Source: Chryseobacterium taichungense (lineage in GTDB: Bacteria > Bacteroidota > Bacteroidia > Flavobacteriales > Weeksellaceae). From it: a stretch of 64,000 nucleotides of DNA. The notes under the pieces were generated by a model that did no database searches, was not told the DNA's origin, and saw only the letters and a program-made list of their open reading frames with translations. The stretch is from NCBI RefSeq assembly GCF_900109935.1, contig NZ_FOBV01000001.1, positions 744,001-808,000 of the forward strand, in the 5' to 3' direction. Made by a program: the position numbers and the translations under genes. Below are positions 18,513 through 29,300 of the stretch, one piece after another (positions within the stretch are counted from its first letter, which is position 1; every line of letters starts with the position of its first letter).

Positions 18513-20018
18513 ATGGAGAAAGTAAGAGTACGTTTTGCTCCAAGTCCTACCGGGCCATTGCATTTGGGAGGCGTAAGAACTGCATTATATGATTATCTTT
18601 TTGCTAAAAACCAAGGTGGTGAATTTGTATTAAGAATTGAAGACACAGATACCGCTCGATACGTGGAAGGTGCAGAAGAATATATTGAAGAAGCCTTGGA
18701 ATGGTGCGGAATCATTGCAGATGAAAGCCCTAAAAAAGGTGGAAAATTTGCTCCATATAGACAATCCGAAAGAAGAGATATTTACGACAGATATACAGAA
18801 CAGATCCTGAAAACGGATTATGCCTATATCGCGTTTGATACAGCGGAAGAACTTGATGCAATCCGAGCCGAGTATGAGGCCAGAGGCGATGTTTTCTCGT
18901 ATGATAACAAAACGAGAAACCGTTTAAGAAATAGTCTTGCCCTTTCTGAAGAGGAAGTTCAGAAATTATTGGATGAAAAGACTCCATATGTGGTAAGATT
19001 CAAGATGCCGGTCGACAGAACACTCAACCTTGAAGACATCATCCGTGGAAAATTCTCTGTCAATACCAATACTCTGGATGATAAAGTTCTGGTAAAAAAT
19101 GATGGGATGCCGACTTATCATTTTGCCAACATCATTGATGACCACGAAATGGAAATTTCCCACGTAATCCGTGGTGAAGAATGGCTGCCTTCTTTAGGTC
19201 TGCATACTTTAATGTATGAAGCAATGGGTTGGGAAGCACCGCAATTTGCCCATCTTTCATTAATTTTAAAGCCGGAAGGGAAAGGAAAACTTAGCAAAAG
19301 AGACGGTGATAAATTTGGATTCCCGGTATTTCCGTTGAATTTTACCGATCCGGCAACAGGAAATATTTCTAAAGGATACAGAGAAAGCGGATATCTTCCC
19401 GAAGCATTCATTAATATGGTTGCTCTTTTAGGCTGGTCTCCTGCAGATGATAAAGAAATCCTGTCTCTGGATGAAATGGCAAAAGAATTTGATTTAAATA
19501 AAGTCCATAAAGCCGGAGCCAGATTCAGCAAAGAAAAAGCAGAATGGTTCAACCATCAATATATTCAGCAAAAATCTGATGAAGAATTGCTTCAAATTTT
19601 AAAAAGCTCAGATTTAAATTTAACCCTTTCGGATGAAAAATTATTGAAAATTATTCATCTGATGAAAGAAAGAGCCACTTTCCCAAAAGACATTTACGAA
19701 AACGGTAAATTTTTCTTTGAAGCGCCGGTTTCTTACGATGAAAAAGCTTCAAAAAAAGCGTGGAATGATGAAACATCTACTGTTTTAGGGGAGCTTGCTT
19801 CAAATTTAGAAGGAATAGATTTTACAGCTGAAAATATAAAAAGTACAGTCCATGATTTCGCAGAAAATAAGGGTTTGGGAATGGGTAAAGTCATGATGCC
19901 CCTACGTTTGGCTTTGGTAGGAGAATTAAAAGGACCGGATGTACCGGACATCATGGAACTTCTTGGAAAAGAGGAAACTATCTCCCGAATAAACAATGCA
20001 ATCAATAATTTTAAATAG
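18513..20018 (+). CDS. gltX: Glutamate--tRNA ligase
   Basis: GltX charges tRNA(Glu) with glutamate. The 501-residue class I synthetase opens VRVRFAPSPTGPLHLGG, where HLGG stands for the HIGH motif, and has the second signature GKLSKRDG near residue 265 in place of KMSKS. A helical anticodon-binding domain follows. The ATG at 18513 is preferred to the in-frame TTG at 18507 because it gives the family's usual N-terminus. It is followed by accA after a 48-base spacer with its own promoter. Confidence 0.96.
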   Translation: MEKVRVRFAPSPTGPLHLGGVRTALYDYLFAKNQGGEFVLRIEDTDTARYVEGAEEYIEEALEWCGIIADESPKKGGKFAPYRQSERRDIYDRYTEQILKTDYAYIAFDTAEELDAIRAEYEARGDVFSYDNKTRNRLRNSLALSEEEVQKLLDEKTPYVVRFKMPVDRTLNLEDIIRGKFSVNTNTLDDKVLVKNDGMPTYHFANIIDDHEMEISHVIRGEEWLPSLGLHTLMYEAMGWEAPQFAHLSLILKPEGKGKLSKRDGDKFGFPVFPLNFTDPATGNISKGYRESGYLPEAFINMVALLGWSPADDKEILSLDEMAKEFDLNKVHKAGARFSKEKAEWFNHQYIQQKSDEELLQILKSSDLNLTLSDEKLLKIIHLMKERATFPKDIYENGKFFFEAPVSYDEKASKKAWNDETSTVLGELASNLEGIDFTAENIKSTVHDFAENKGLGMGKVMMPLRLALVGELKGPDVPDIMELLGKEETISRINNAINNFK

Positions 20019-20035
20019 ATTCATATAATTTTTCA

Positions 20036-20043
20036 TAAATTTG
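20036..20043 (+). promoter_or_regulatory. accA promoter minus-7 box
   Basis: TAAATTTG matches TAnnTTTG, 23 bases before the accA ATG. Confidence 0.55.
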
Positions 20044-20066
20044 AAAGATTTAATTTACTTCAAGAA

Positions 20067-21023
20067 ATGGAATATTTAAGTTTCGAACTTCCTATCAAAG
20101 AACTCGTGGATCAACTTCAGACTTGTTCTTTAGTAGGAGAAGAAAGTGGTGTTGATGTAAAATTAGCATGTAGCCAAATCGAGGATAAGATTTTGGAAAA
20201 GAAAAAAGAAATCTACAGTAATCTTACCCCTTGGCAAAGAGTACAACTGTCCCGTCATCCGGATCGTCCCTATGCATTGGATTATATCAATGGTATGGCA
20301 GATAAAGGCAGCTTCCTGGAACTTCACGGAGACAGAAACTTCGCTGATGACCCGGCTATGGTAGGAGGATTACTAACCCTGGATGGCCAGAAAGTAATGG
20401 TAATCGGGACTCAAAAAGGAAGAACAACCAAAGAAAGACAACACAGAAGATTCGGAATGCCGAATCCTGAAGGATACAGAAAAGCATTAAGATTGATGAA
20501 GCTTGCTGAAAAATTTCAGATTCCTGTAGTAACGTTGGTAGATACACCGGGAGCATACCCAGGTCTTGAAGCTGAAGAAAGAGGACAAGGTGAAGCCATT
20601 GCGAGAAATATCTTTGAAATGGTACAGCTTAAAACTCCGATCTTTACTTATATCATTGGTGAAGGAGCCAGTGGAGGCGCATTAGGAATCGGTGTAGGAA
20701 ACAAGGTATATATGTTGGAAAATACATGGTATACCGTAATCGCACCGGAAAGCTGCTCATCGATTCTTTGGAGAAACTGGGATCATAAGGAAGATGCAGC
20801 CAATGCACTTAATCTTACTCCTAAAGATGCCTTAAGAGAAAAATTCATCGATGGTATCATCGAAGAACCACTTGGTGGAGCACATTATGATCCGGCAACT
20901 GCATTTCAGCATCTGAAGACTTCTATTTTGCAGAATATCAAAGCGTTCTCAAAATTTACCGGTCAGGAGCTTGAAACTCAAAGACAAGACAAATTTATTG
21001 CGATGGGGCAATTTAAAGGATAA
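20067..21023 (+). CDS. accA: Acetyl-CoA carboxylase carboxyltransferase subunit alpha
   Basis: AccA pairs with AccD to move the carboxyl group from carboxybiotin to acetyl-CoA. The 318-residue protein shows the N-terminal helical part, then [28 protein letters not shown], the oxyanion-hole region [22 protein letters not shown] and [14 protein letters not shown]. Length and motifs are standard. accB and accC lie 13 kb upstream, and accD is not in this window. Confidence 0.97.
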   Translation: MEYLSFELPIKELVDQLQTCSLVGEESGVDVKLACSQIEDKILEKKKEIYSNLTPWQRVQLSRHPDRPYALDYINGMADKGSFLELHGDRNFADDPAMVGGLLTLDGQKVMVIGTQKGRTTKERQHRRFGMPNPEGYRKALRLMKLAEKFQIPVVTLVDTPGAYPGLEAEERGQGEAIARNIFEMVQLKTPIFTYIIGEGASGGALGIGVGNKVYMLENTWYTVIAPESCSSILWRNWDHKEDAANALNLTPKDALREKFIDGIIEEPLGGAHYDPATAFQHLKTSILQNIKAFSKFTGQELETQRQDKFIAMGQFKG

Positions 21024-21024
21024 A

Positions 21025-21065
21025 ATAAAATCGGCTAAGAATAATTCTTAGCCGATTTTATTTTT
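21025..21065. terminator. Bidirectional terminator after accA
   Basis: Perfect 18-base inverted arms at 21025-21042 and 21044-21061 (core ATCGGCTAAGAAT / ATTCTTAGCCGAT) are separated by one base. It serves accA on plus and the gene at 21080 on minus. Confidence 0.88.
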
Positions 21066-21079
21066 AGTTCTCAATTTTG

Positions 21080-21784
21080 TTATTCTCTCAGATTTAGTTC
21101 AATCTCAATATCCTTGTTGATTTTCTTTAATGATGAATATTTAGCATCACAAACCATTGTTGTCAGGATATATTCCCCTTTTTCTACCAAAAGAAAGTTT
21201 TGCCCGTTAGCCGGAACATCAAGATTATAATATTTTTTCCCGTTGATTTTTACGATAAGATTGCACTTCGATCTGTTTTTGATATTGATATACGCTTCCT
21301 TATCCATAGGATCGTTATTAAACAAATGTGTAAGCATGGCTGCTGTTTTATTATGCTGTTCACTTGTCCCGGATTTTTTACTTGCAGCCCCTGTAACGCT
21401 GGCATAATTCACTGTTCGTTCAGGCGTAGCAGAACTGGCATTTGCTGTTAAAACTTTAGATTTATTCAGGCTGTTCTCATCAAGAACCATCTGCTTGATT
21501 TTATCTTCACTTATTGTTTTAATTGTCGGTTTAGCTTCAGGAGAATTATTGGCCATCACGATCTGCATCAGCTTTCTCTTAAAATAATCTGTTTTGGCAT
21601 GACCGGGATTTTGCTTTAGAAATCCTGCGACAACTCTGGCTTCTGCGGTTGCCTCAGCATCACTTTCCGTGTAGATAATCACGGTTTCCTTCTCTACAAT
21701 AGCTTTTGTTTTAGCTTTTTTCTTTTTTTGCGAAAAACCAAGGGTAAATATGCATAAAAATATAAGGAGAAATATTTTCTTCAT
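21080..21784 (-). CDS. Exported two-cysteine-domain protein, paralogue 1 (DUF6759-like)
   Basis: This protein is about 234 residues long with a signal peptide ending near FSQ, then a lysine-rich stretch, a helical region (VAGFLKQNPGHAKTDYFKRKLMQ) and a C-terminal beta-rich domain. That domain has NRSKCN near residue 180 and MVCDAKY near residue 217, the two conserved cysteines of a family with three more copies at 34221, 35902 and 36813. The start is the ATG at 21782-21784, because a longer frame would precede a perfect signal peptide. From memory, databases label such proteins DUF6759. Function is unknown; a periplasmic or surface role is inferred from the signal peptide and the likely disulfide. 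Confidence 0.72.
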   Translation of the reverse strand: MKKIFLLIFLCIFTLGFSQKKKKAKTKAIVEKETVIIYTESDAEATAEARVVAGFLKQNPGHAKTDYFKRKLMQIVMANNSPEAKPTIKTISEDKIKQMVLDENSLNKSKVLTANASSATPERTVNYASVTGAASKKSGTSEQHNKTAAMLTHLFNNDPMDKEAYINIKNRSKCNLIVKINGKKYYNLDVPANGQNFLLVEKGEYILTTMVCDAKYSSLKKINKDIEIELNLRE

Positions 21785-21859
21785 TAAGTAAACATTTAAA
21801 AATTTATTAAATATACAAATAACGCAAAAAGTCATTTTTTAGTTTATCATTAAAATCAT

Positions 21860-21867
21860 TATCTTTG
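21860..21867 (+). promoter_or_regulatory. tsf promoter minus-7 box
   Basis: TATCTTTG matches TAnnTTTG, 62 bases before tsf. It gives tsf its own promoter although the gene usually belongs to the rpsB operon. Confidence 0.65.
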
Positions 21868-21929
21868 CATCGCTTTAAAATTAAGCTAAAAATTAATACT
21901 AATCTTAAATAAAAAAAATAATAGATATT

Positions 21930-22754
21930 ATGTCTTATACACCAGTAGCTGCTGACGTAGCAAAATTGAGAAACCAAACGGGTGCAGGTATGATGGACTG
22001 CAAAAAAGCTTTAGTAGAAGCTGAAGGAGATTTCGAAAAAGCGGTAGATATCCTTAGAAAAAAAGGACAGAAAGTAGCTGCAAACAGAGCAGACAGAGAA
22101 TCTACTGAAGGTGCAGTAATCGCAAGAGTAAACGAAGACAACACATTAGGTGCTGTAATTTCGTTAAACTGTGAAACTGACTTCGTTGCTAAAAATGAAG
22201 CTTTTATTGAATTGGCTTATGAACTAGCTGAAATGGCGATCTTTGCTGCTACAAAAGAAGAACTTTTGGCTACAGATTTCCACGGAATCACTGTTGCTGA
22301 AAAATTAGTTGAGCAGACAGGTGTAATCGGTGAAAAAATCGAGATCGGAGCATTCGAAAGAATCGAAGGACCTTTCTTGGGAGCTTACATCCACGCAGGA
22401 AACAAAATCGCTGCTATCACTGCACTTTCTGCTAACGTAGAAGGAGCTTCTGAAGCTGCTAAGGCTGTTTCTATGCAGGTAGCTGCTATGAACCCGATCG
22501 CTCTTGACGAAACTGCTGTTTCTCAAGCAACTATCGATAAAGAACTAGAAATCGAAAGAGAACTTCTTACAAAAGAAGGTAAGCCTGAAAATATTATTGA
22601 AAATATCCTTAAAGGTAAAATGCAGAGATTCTACAAAGACAACACTTTGGTACATCAGTCTTTCATCAAAGACGGTAGCATCACAGTTGCTGACTACGTA
22701 AAGTCTGTAAACTCAGACCTTAAAGTAACTGGATTTGTAAGAGTAAGCTTATAA
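21930..22754 (+). CDS. tsf: Elongation factor Ts
   Basis: EF-Ts exchanges GDP for GTP on EF-Tu. The 274-residue protein has the N-terminal UBA-like domain (AKLRNQTGAGMMDCKKAL) and the EF-Tu-contacting signature CETDFVAKNEAF near residue 80, then a duplicated core domain. It is normally directly downstream of rpsB. Here rpsB lies 15 kb away on the opposite strand, and tsf has its own promoter and terminator. Confidence 0.97.
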   Translation: MSYTPVAADVAKLRNQTGAGMMDCKKALVEAEGDFEKAVDILRKKGQKVAANRADRESTEGAVIARVNEDNTLGAVISLNCETDFVAKNEAFIELAYELAEMAIFAATKEELLATDFHGITVAEKLVEQTGVIGEKIEIGAFERIEGPFLGAYIHAGNKIAAITALSANVEGASEAAKAVSMQVAAMNPIALDETAVSQATIDKELEIERELLTKEGKPENIIENILKGKMQRFYKDNTLVHQSFIKDGSITVADYVKSVNSDLKVTGFVRVSL

Positions 22755-22778
22755 TCCTTTTTCAGATTTAAAATATGC

Positions 22779-22809
22779 ATCCCGATGATCCTCATCGGGA
22801 TTTTTTTTG
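22779..22809 (+). terminator. tsf terminator
   Basis: ATCCCGATGA pairs perfectly with TCATCGGGAT around a TCC loop, followed by a run of eight T. Confidence 0.9.
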
Positions 22810-22922
22810 TATTTAATAATATATGACACCATAACGCATTAAAAATATATTAAATATTCAATAATTTACTCAATTACTCATCAAACTTATTAAATTTATA
22901 TAAATAATTGATTTTTAATAAT

Positions 22923-22930
22923 TACATTTG
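22923..22930 (+). promoter_or_regulatory. Promoter minus-7 box of giant T9SS protein 1
   Basis: TACATTTG matches TAnnTTTG, 17 bases before the ATG at 22948. Confidence 0.6.
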
Positions 22931-22947
22931 CATCCCTTATTGAAATT

Positions 22948-25900
22948 ATGAAAAAATTTTTACTCACTGTCTGTACTTTTTTTTGTTTATTACTTAATGC
23001 TCAGCTGGATACGGATCATTGGTTTGCTCCCATGGCCTCAAAAGTCGGTGATGCAGGATTGCAAGGATTTTTATATCTTTCAACGAACGAAATAACTCCT
23101 TTTAGTGTTCAGATTTACAATAATAACACACTATATACTACAGTACAGGTGAGTAAAGGCAATCCTTCAGAAGTCCCGATTCCGAACGATTTTCTGATCA
23201 CGACAAATCAACAAGATCTTTTCACTCCAAATTCGATGGGGATGTATGTAAAAGGAACAAAGAAATTTTTCGCCAATTATAGATTTTCCCTTCAAAACCA
23301 TGCGGAAATTATCACATCTAAAGGCTTAGCAGGACTTGGTACTACTTTTTACGCAGTAATGGCTCCCAATAACAGCAATTCTCCATATGTAAGTATTCCC
23401 ATAATAAATTCAACTATCGGAGTTACAGCTACTGAAGATAATACAGCAGTCGTTATCTCCGGATACAATCCTAATGTTATTTTCTCTGACGGTTCATCTT
23501 CACCTACAAAAAGCTTTATTCTTAACAGAGGACAATCGTATATTTTAGATGTTATGGCTACCGACAGTCCTGAAAATCTGGAAGGACTGATCGGAGCTAA
23601 AATTGTTGCTACAAAACCTATTTCCGTAACTAATGGAAATTTTAACGGAATGCACTATCCCGCAAATGGTCTTAGCAACAACGACATTCTCATGGATCAG
23701 GCTGTTCCAGTAGACAGGCTGGGAAAAGACTTTGTGGTGGTAAAGGGCAATGGTACCGTAGCATCACAAATGGAATCGGCGTTAGTGGTAGCTACTGAAA
23801 ACAATACACAACTTACTGTTAATGGCGTAAATTCCGGAATTGTGTTGAATGAGGGGCAGCACTATATGATTCCCAGTCTCAATTATATTAATCAGGGAAA
23901 TGGAAATTACAACATGGGGATTTCCACCAATAAAAGTGTGTATGTGTATCAGTTTCTGGCAGGTGTTTCCACCGGAAATGAATATCCTACAGGTGGTATG
24001 AATTTTATCCCCCCATTGAGCTGTTTCCTTCCTAATAAAATTGACGAAATCGGTTTTATTAATAAAATAGGAACCCAAACTTTTAACACGAGACTCAATA
24101 TCATTACCCAAACCGGGGCTTCAGTTACATTGAATGGAAACCCGATTGCTGCAAGCAACGGACCGGCTCCGGTAAACGGAAACCCAAACTGGGTAACATA
24201 TTCTATCCCAAGCGTTTCGGGAACAATTACGGTAAATTCTACCAAACCAGTGACTGCAGGAATTGCAGCAGGAAGTGGCGCTGTAGGATATGGCGGTTAT
24301 TTTGCTGGGTTTTCATCAGTACCTGTCATTTCTAAAACAGGAGACTGCTATCTGGGAATTCTGTTGCAGGTGGATAACACTTACGACGGATATCAATGGT
24401 ACCTGGACGGAAATATTATACCCGGCGCAACTTCATATTCTATCAATCCGGAATTATATGGAGCAGGAACTTATACCTGTTTGGTAACGAAAAACAATTG
24501 CGAATCTAAATTAACTACCGGTTACAATTACACTCTGTGCCCTCCCATTACGACGACAACGTACAATATAGGTTCGTGTAATACTAAAGTGATACATCCT
24601 GCTTTCACCACATCTGCTCAAACAATTGTTCCATCCAATACCAGTATTATTTCAGCACCAACTTCAGGAACAGCAACCGTAAACCCGATAACAGGGGAAA
24701 TCACTTACACACCGAATGCCGGCCTCACAGCTGATGCTACAGACACATTTATTTATTATGCCGAAGGAAATGGAAATCCTGCTGATTTTGAATATTTTAA
24801 AGTAATTATTAACATTGATGTTTTACAAATAACAAATGGCTCATTGACATCTTGTACAAATTCAAACGGAAACGGAACATTTGATCTGACATCAGTAAAT
24901 ATTACACCTGACTCAGGAACGACGGTTCAATATTTCACCAATGCTGCATTAACAGGAACTCCGATTAGCAACACTGGTGATTATACCGGTCCGGCAGGAA
25001 CTGTTTATGCCAATGTTACCTCTCAGTATGGCTGCACGAAAGTAGCGCAGATCACCTTAACGACCATTCCGTCTCCGGCTGTCAATACAACAAACTTTAA
25101 TGCTACGTTATGTGATGATAATTTTGATGGGATTGTGAATGTCAATTTTTCAACAGTTACGTCTGCTATTGTGACGAATCCTGCTGCTGTTAATGTAAGA
25201 TACTATTTGCTCCAGGCAGACGCCAATGCAGGTAATGCCAATAATTTACCGATCAGTTGGAATTATACTACCAACACAACAGTATATGTACGTGTAGATG
25301 CACTTACCGGTAATTGCCCACCTGCCTTTGGACAGATTAATTTTAAGATTGGTAACAGAATTACATTACTTACTACAGGCGCAAATACTGATATCTGTGA
25401 CAATGATATCAACGGCTCCGAAAGTATAAATTTAGATGATTATAAAAATTTGTTTACCACAAATCCAGGAGTTACTTTGACTTTCTATACTACTTTAGCG
25501 AATGCGCAGACAGGAACGAATGCTATATCATCAACTCAGATGATAACTGCATCTAATACCACATTTTATATACGATTTACGAGCACAGCAGAATGTCCAA
25601 ACACAGGTACTTTGACCATCCGTTTAAAAGCACCGAAAAAATCGGATGTTCTGAAAGATCAGATTGTTTGTAATGATCAAAAAGTTATTTTAGATGCCGG
25701 CCCCGGATTCACCTCATACTTATGGAGTACCGGAGCGACCACTCAGACGATATCAGCAGGGGCAGGAAGTTATTATGTAGATCTCGGATTCAACGGATGT
25801 ATTTATCATCAGGAGGTAAATGTCACCACCTCCGCATCTCCTACGATTACTAAAATTGAAGTATCCGGCTACAATGCAACGGTGGCTGTTTCGGGCGGAA

Positions 25901-26316
25901 CTCCTCCATACCAATATTCTTTAAATGGAATTGATTATCAGACTTCTAATGTATTTACAGGATTATCCAGAGGGGTACACACTGTATATGTTCTGGGAGC
26001 AGACCGTTGTTTCCCGGTTATTAAAGAATTTTTAGTGTTAAACCTTATAAACGCAATCACACCAAATGGAGATGGGCTTAATGATCTGCTTGATTATTCG
26101 GACCTAAAAATCAAACAAAATGTTTCTATTGAGGTCGTAGACCGCTATGGAGCCCCTGTTTACAGATCCACAGATAAAAATTATATCTGGGATGGAAAAG
26201 TAAATGGAAGACCTCTGTCTACCGGTACTTATTGGTATGTATTAAAGTGGATGGAACCTGACACTAAATTACCAGTTTCATATTCAGGATGGATATTAAT
26301 TAAAAATCGCGAATAA
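22948..26316 (+). CDS. Giant secreted protein 1: IgGFc-binding-like head, T9SS type B tail
   Basis: This 1122-residue protein starts with a signal peptide, then an IgGFc-binding-like domain at about 25-465 that opens TDHWFAPM and closes GYGGYFAGFSSVPVI. An Ig-like module (QWYLDG...GAGTYTCLV) and a cadherin-like module (GTATVNPITGEITYTPNAG) follow. Two repeats carry acidic loops CDDNFDGIVNV and CDNDINGSESI that could bind calcium. Next come LDAGPGF...WSTGATTQ, an SprB-like repeat (SGGTPPYQYSLNG) and a gliding-motility/T9SS type B C-terminus with NAITPNGDGLND and a final WDGK...GTYWYVLKW...GWILIKN. It is probably exported by T9SS and attached to or released from the cell surface. Ligand unknown. 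Confidence 0.85.
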   Translation: MKKFLLTVCTFFCLLLNAQLDTDHWFAPMASKVGDAGLQGFLYLSTNEITPFSVQIYNNNTLYTTVQVSKGNPSEVPIPNDFLITTNQQDLFTPNSMGMYVKGTKKFFANYRFSLQNHAEIITSKGLAGLGTTFYAVMAPNNSNSPYVSIPIINSTIGVTATEDNTAVVISGYNPNVIFSDGSSSPTKSFILNRGQSYILDVMATDSPENLEGLIGAKIVATKPISVTNGNFNGMHYPANGLSNNDILMDQAVPVDRLGKDFVVVKGNGTVASQMESALVVATENNTQLTVNGVNSGIVLNEGQHYMIPSLNYINQGNGNYNMGISTNKSVYVYQFLAGVSTGNEYPTGGMNFIPPLSCFLPNKIDEIGFINKIGTQTFNTRLNIITQTGASVTLNGNPIAASNGPAPVNGNPNWVTYSIPSVSGTITVNSTKPVTAGIAAGSGAVGYGGYFAGFSSVPVISKTGDCYLGILLQVDNTYDGYQWYLDGNIIPGATSYSINPELYGAGTYTCLVTKNNCESKLTTGYNYTLCPPITTTTYNIGSCNTKVIHPAFTTSAQTIVPSNTSIISAPTSGTATVNPITGEITYTPNAGLTADATDTFIYYAEGNGNPADFEYFKVIINIDVLQITNGSLTSCTNSNGNGTFDLTSVNITPDSGTTVQYFTNAALTGTPISNTGDYTGPAGTVYANVTSQYGCTKVAQITLTTIPSPAVNTTNFNATLCDDNFDGIVNVNFSTVTSAIVTNPAAVNVRYYLLQADANAGNANNLPISWNYTTNTTVYVRVDALTGNCPPAFGQINFKIGNRITLLTTGANTDICDNDINGSESINLDDYKNLFTTNPGVTLTFYTTLANAQTGTNAISSTQMITASNTTFYIRFTSTAECPNTGTLTIRLKAPKKSDVLKDQIVCNDQKVILDAGPGFTSYLWSTGATTQTISAGAGSYYVDLGFNGCIYHQEVNVTTSASPTITKIEVSGYNATVAVSGGTPPYQYSLNGIDYQTSNVFTGLSRGVHTVYVLGADRCFPVIKEFLVLNLINAITPNGDGLNDLLDYSDLKIKQNVSIEVVDRYGAPVYRSTDKNYIWDGKVNGRPLSTGTYWYVLKWMEPDTKLPVSYSGWILIKNRE

Positions 26317-26362
26317 AATTAACTTTCTTAATGTTTTATTAACAATATATTGAATAAAAGTT

Positions 26363-26370
26363 TATTTTTG
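26363..26370 (+). promoter_or_regulatory. Promoter minus-7 box of giant T9SS protein 2
   Basis: TATTTTTG matches TAnnTTTG, 22 bases before the ATG at 26393, in the 76-base spacer. Confidence 0.6.
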
Positions 26371-26392
26371 TAGAAATCATAATCCATATCAC

Positions 26393-29300
26393 ATGAGAAG
26401 ATTTCTACTATCTTTTATAGTAATGCTTTTTGCCGTTAATACGGTTTTTGCACAAAGAGATACAGAACATTGGTTTGCGCCGATGAAGAACAATACAAAC
26501 CTGATTGGCGGCGAAAACAGCCAGTCGATTTATTTCTCTACCGACTCTGTTGAACCTTTCGATGTTGATATTTATAATAATAATCAGGTAATCGAAACGG
26601 TGACTGTCTCTAAAGGAAATCCAGTTATCTACAATATCCCTATAGTAAACGGAAATTCAGATATCATCACACCATTACAATCCGATGTTTTCACTACTAT
26701 CACAAAAGGTCTTTATACAAAAGGTCCCAAGCCTTATTATGCCAATCTCAGATTTTCAATTCCCAGCCATGGAGAAATTCTTACCTCTAAAGGGAAAGCC
26801 GGGATCGGTAAAAAGTTTTATGCAGCTGCAGCACCTATTACAGACATTGGAGGGGGTGACATCTATAATTTCATGACGGGAATTCTTGCTACAGAAAATA
26901 ATACTGTTGTGACTGTTTCAGGATATGCGTCCAGTGTGACATTTTCTAACGGTACTACAGGAGCCAATACTCCATCCATGTCTTTTACTCTAAATAAAGG
27001 ACAGTCCTACATCATCGAAGGAGTAGGCAACCTATCCGGAAACGCAACAGGTTTTATCGGTGCTAAAATTGAAGCCGACAAACCTATATCAGTAACCAAT
27101 GGTAACTTCAATGGGCAATTCTCCTGGGGACCTGTAGGTTTAAGCTCCGACATCATCATGGACCAGTCTGTACCTGTAGAAAGATTAGGAAATGAATTTA
27201 TTGTAGTAAAAGGGAACGGTAACGTATCTGCCTTAATGGAGGACGCCCTGATCATTGCTACTGAAAACAATACAGAAGTACGAATCAATGGCGGCCCTGT
27301 GATTGCAACATTGAACGAAGGACAATATTACAGAGTAAATGGCCCGAATCCGGGAGTTCCGGCGAATAATGTTAATTACATAGATCAGGGTAACGGGCAT
27401 TATAATATGCATATTAAAACCTCTAAAAATGTATATGTTTATCAGCTTCTTGCCGGTTTGGCAACGAGTATCGCAACCTTGGGATACAATTATATTCCAC
27501 CTTTGAACTGTTTTCTGCCAAGAAAAATTGATGAAATTGCCTACATTAATAATCTTAACGGCAGTACGAATGATATTAAGCTAAACATTATTACGGAAGC
27601 AGGAGCTACTGTTACTTATAGTGTTAATGGTGGCGCGCCTATCACCCCAACTACAGTGCAAGGGCCTTACCCTGTACAGGGCACTTCAGACTGGCAAACC
27701 TACTCGATCCCGGCATTATCTGGAAATGTTACCGTTTATTCAACGAAAGCTGTTACGGCAGGTATTGCAGGAGGAAGCGGAGCGGTAGGTTACGGAGGAT
27801 ATTTCGCAGGGTTTTCATCCATTCCGGTAATTGCAAAACAATCGGGAGATTGTGTTCCGGGAATTGTTCTTGAAGTTGACGACAGCTTCGAAACGTATCA
27901 GTGGTATCTGAATGATGTTGCCATCCCGGGTGCTACACAACACGTTCATACTCCTACGCAAGCAGGAAACTACACTGTAAAAGTAACGATGGGAACATGC
28001 CCACCGGTAACAACTCCTGTCTACAAAGTATTTTCCTGTGTTACAAATACAACGGCTAATCTCAGTGCCTGTGCCACTAAAGTGATCACGCCGGCGTTTT
28101 CGTTCAATACATCGCAAACCCCTGTTGCAAGTACTGTAACCATACTTACCTATCCGACACACGGAACAGCAACACTAAATCCTTCAAACGGACAGATTAC
28201 CTATATTCCGAATGCAGGATATCTAGGTCCGGACACTATTGTTTATCAATTCTGTGGTAATGCAGCAGAGTTTATTGACTGCGAACATGTAACGTTAAAT
28301 TTAAATGTTGTTCCTTTCATTTTAACGGATAGAACCATTAAAGCATGCCAGTATAATGGTAAAGGATTCTTCAACCTTACTACCGCCAATGTAACCTTAT
28401 ATAATCCTGTAACGAAGAAGTTCTATCCTACCATGGAGCATCTTAATGCAGGGACCAATGAGATTACAAACCCTGAAAACTATCTTTCAGCAGAAGGATT
28501 TGTATATGTAAAAGTTACAACCAACGAAGGATGTGTAGGAAGCGCTAAAATAACATTGCAATTCTTCCCTTCACCGGTAGTAAATGAAGCTACACTCAGT
28601 GAATGCTTCCTGGAAAATCAGGAAACTAAGGCAAAATTCGATCTTACCATTGCCAGTGTAACGAATGAAAACCCGGTCACGAAAAATTACTACCCGACTT
28701 TTGTCGATGCTAGCAACGGAACGAATGAAATACAGAATGCGGACGCCTATATTTCCGGAGACGGAGCCGTTTATGTCAGAGTATACAACAGTAATCAGTG
28801 TTATACTATCGCCAAGATAAATCTAAAAGTAATTCCTCCTAAAAGATCTGCTCTACTTACTGACAAGATCATCTGTATCGATGGAAGAACAAACCTGGAT
28901 GCAGGACCAGGATATGCTTCTTATGAATGGAATACGGGAGCAACTACTCAGGTACTGGAAGGTGCTACTGTAGGTGAATACTGGGTGATTCTGGAAGACA
29001 GCGGATGCTTTGTAAAGCAGTTTGTGCATGTGAAGAAAGCTGATGCTCCGGTAATTACAGAAATTGAAATCTCAAATAATACCGCCACCGTTCATGTGAC
29101 TGGCGGATCAGGACCATACCAGTATGCCGTTGATTCACCTACTAACTGGCAGGATTCCAATGTATTTACGGGACTTTCAAGAGGTCAGCACGTTTTCTAT
29201 GTTAAAGATTTTTATAACTGTGCACCAATCTCTGTTGAGATCACTGTACCGAACCTCATCAATGCGATCACTCCGAACGGTGACAATAAAAATGACTTTA

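Noticed and set aside
19118..19552. A 144-codon minus-strand frame within gltX
   Set aside because: It is antisense to a well-supported synthetase and has shadow-frame composition.
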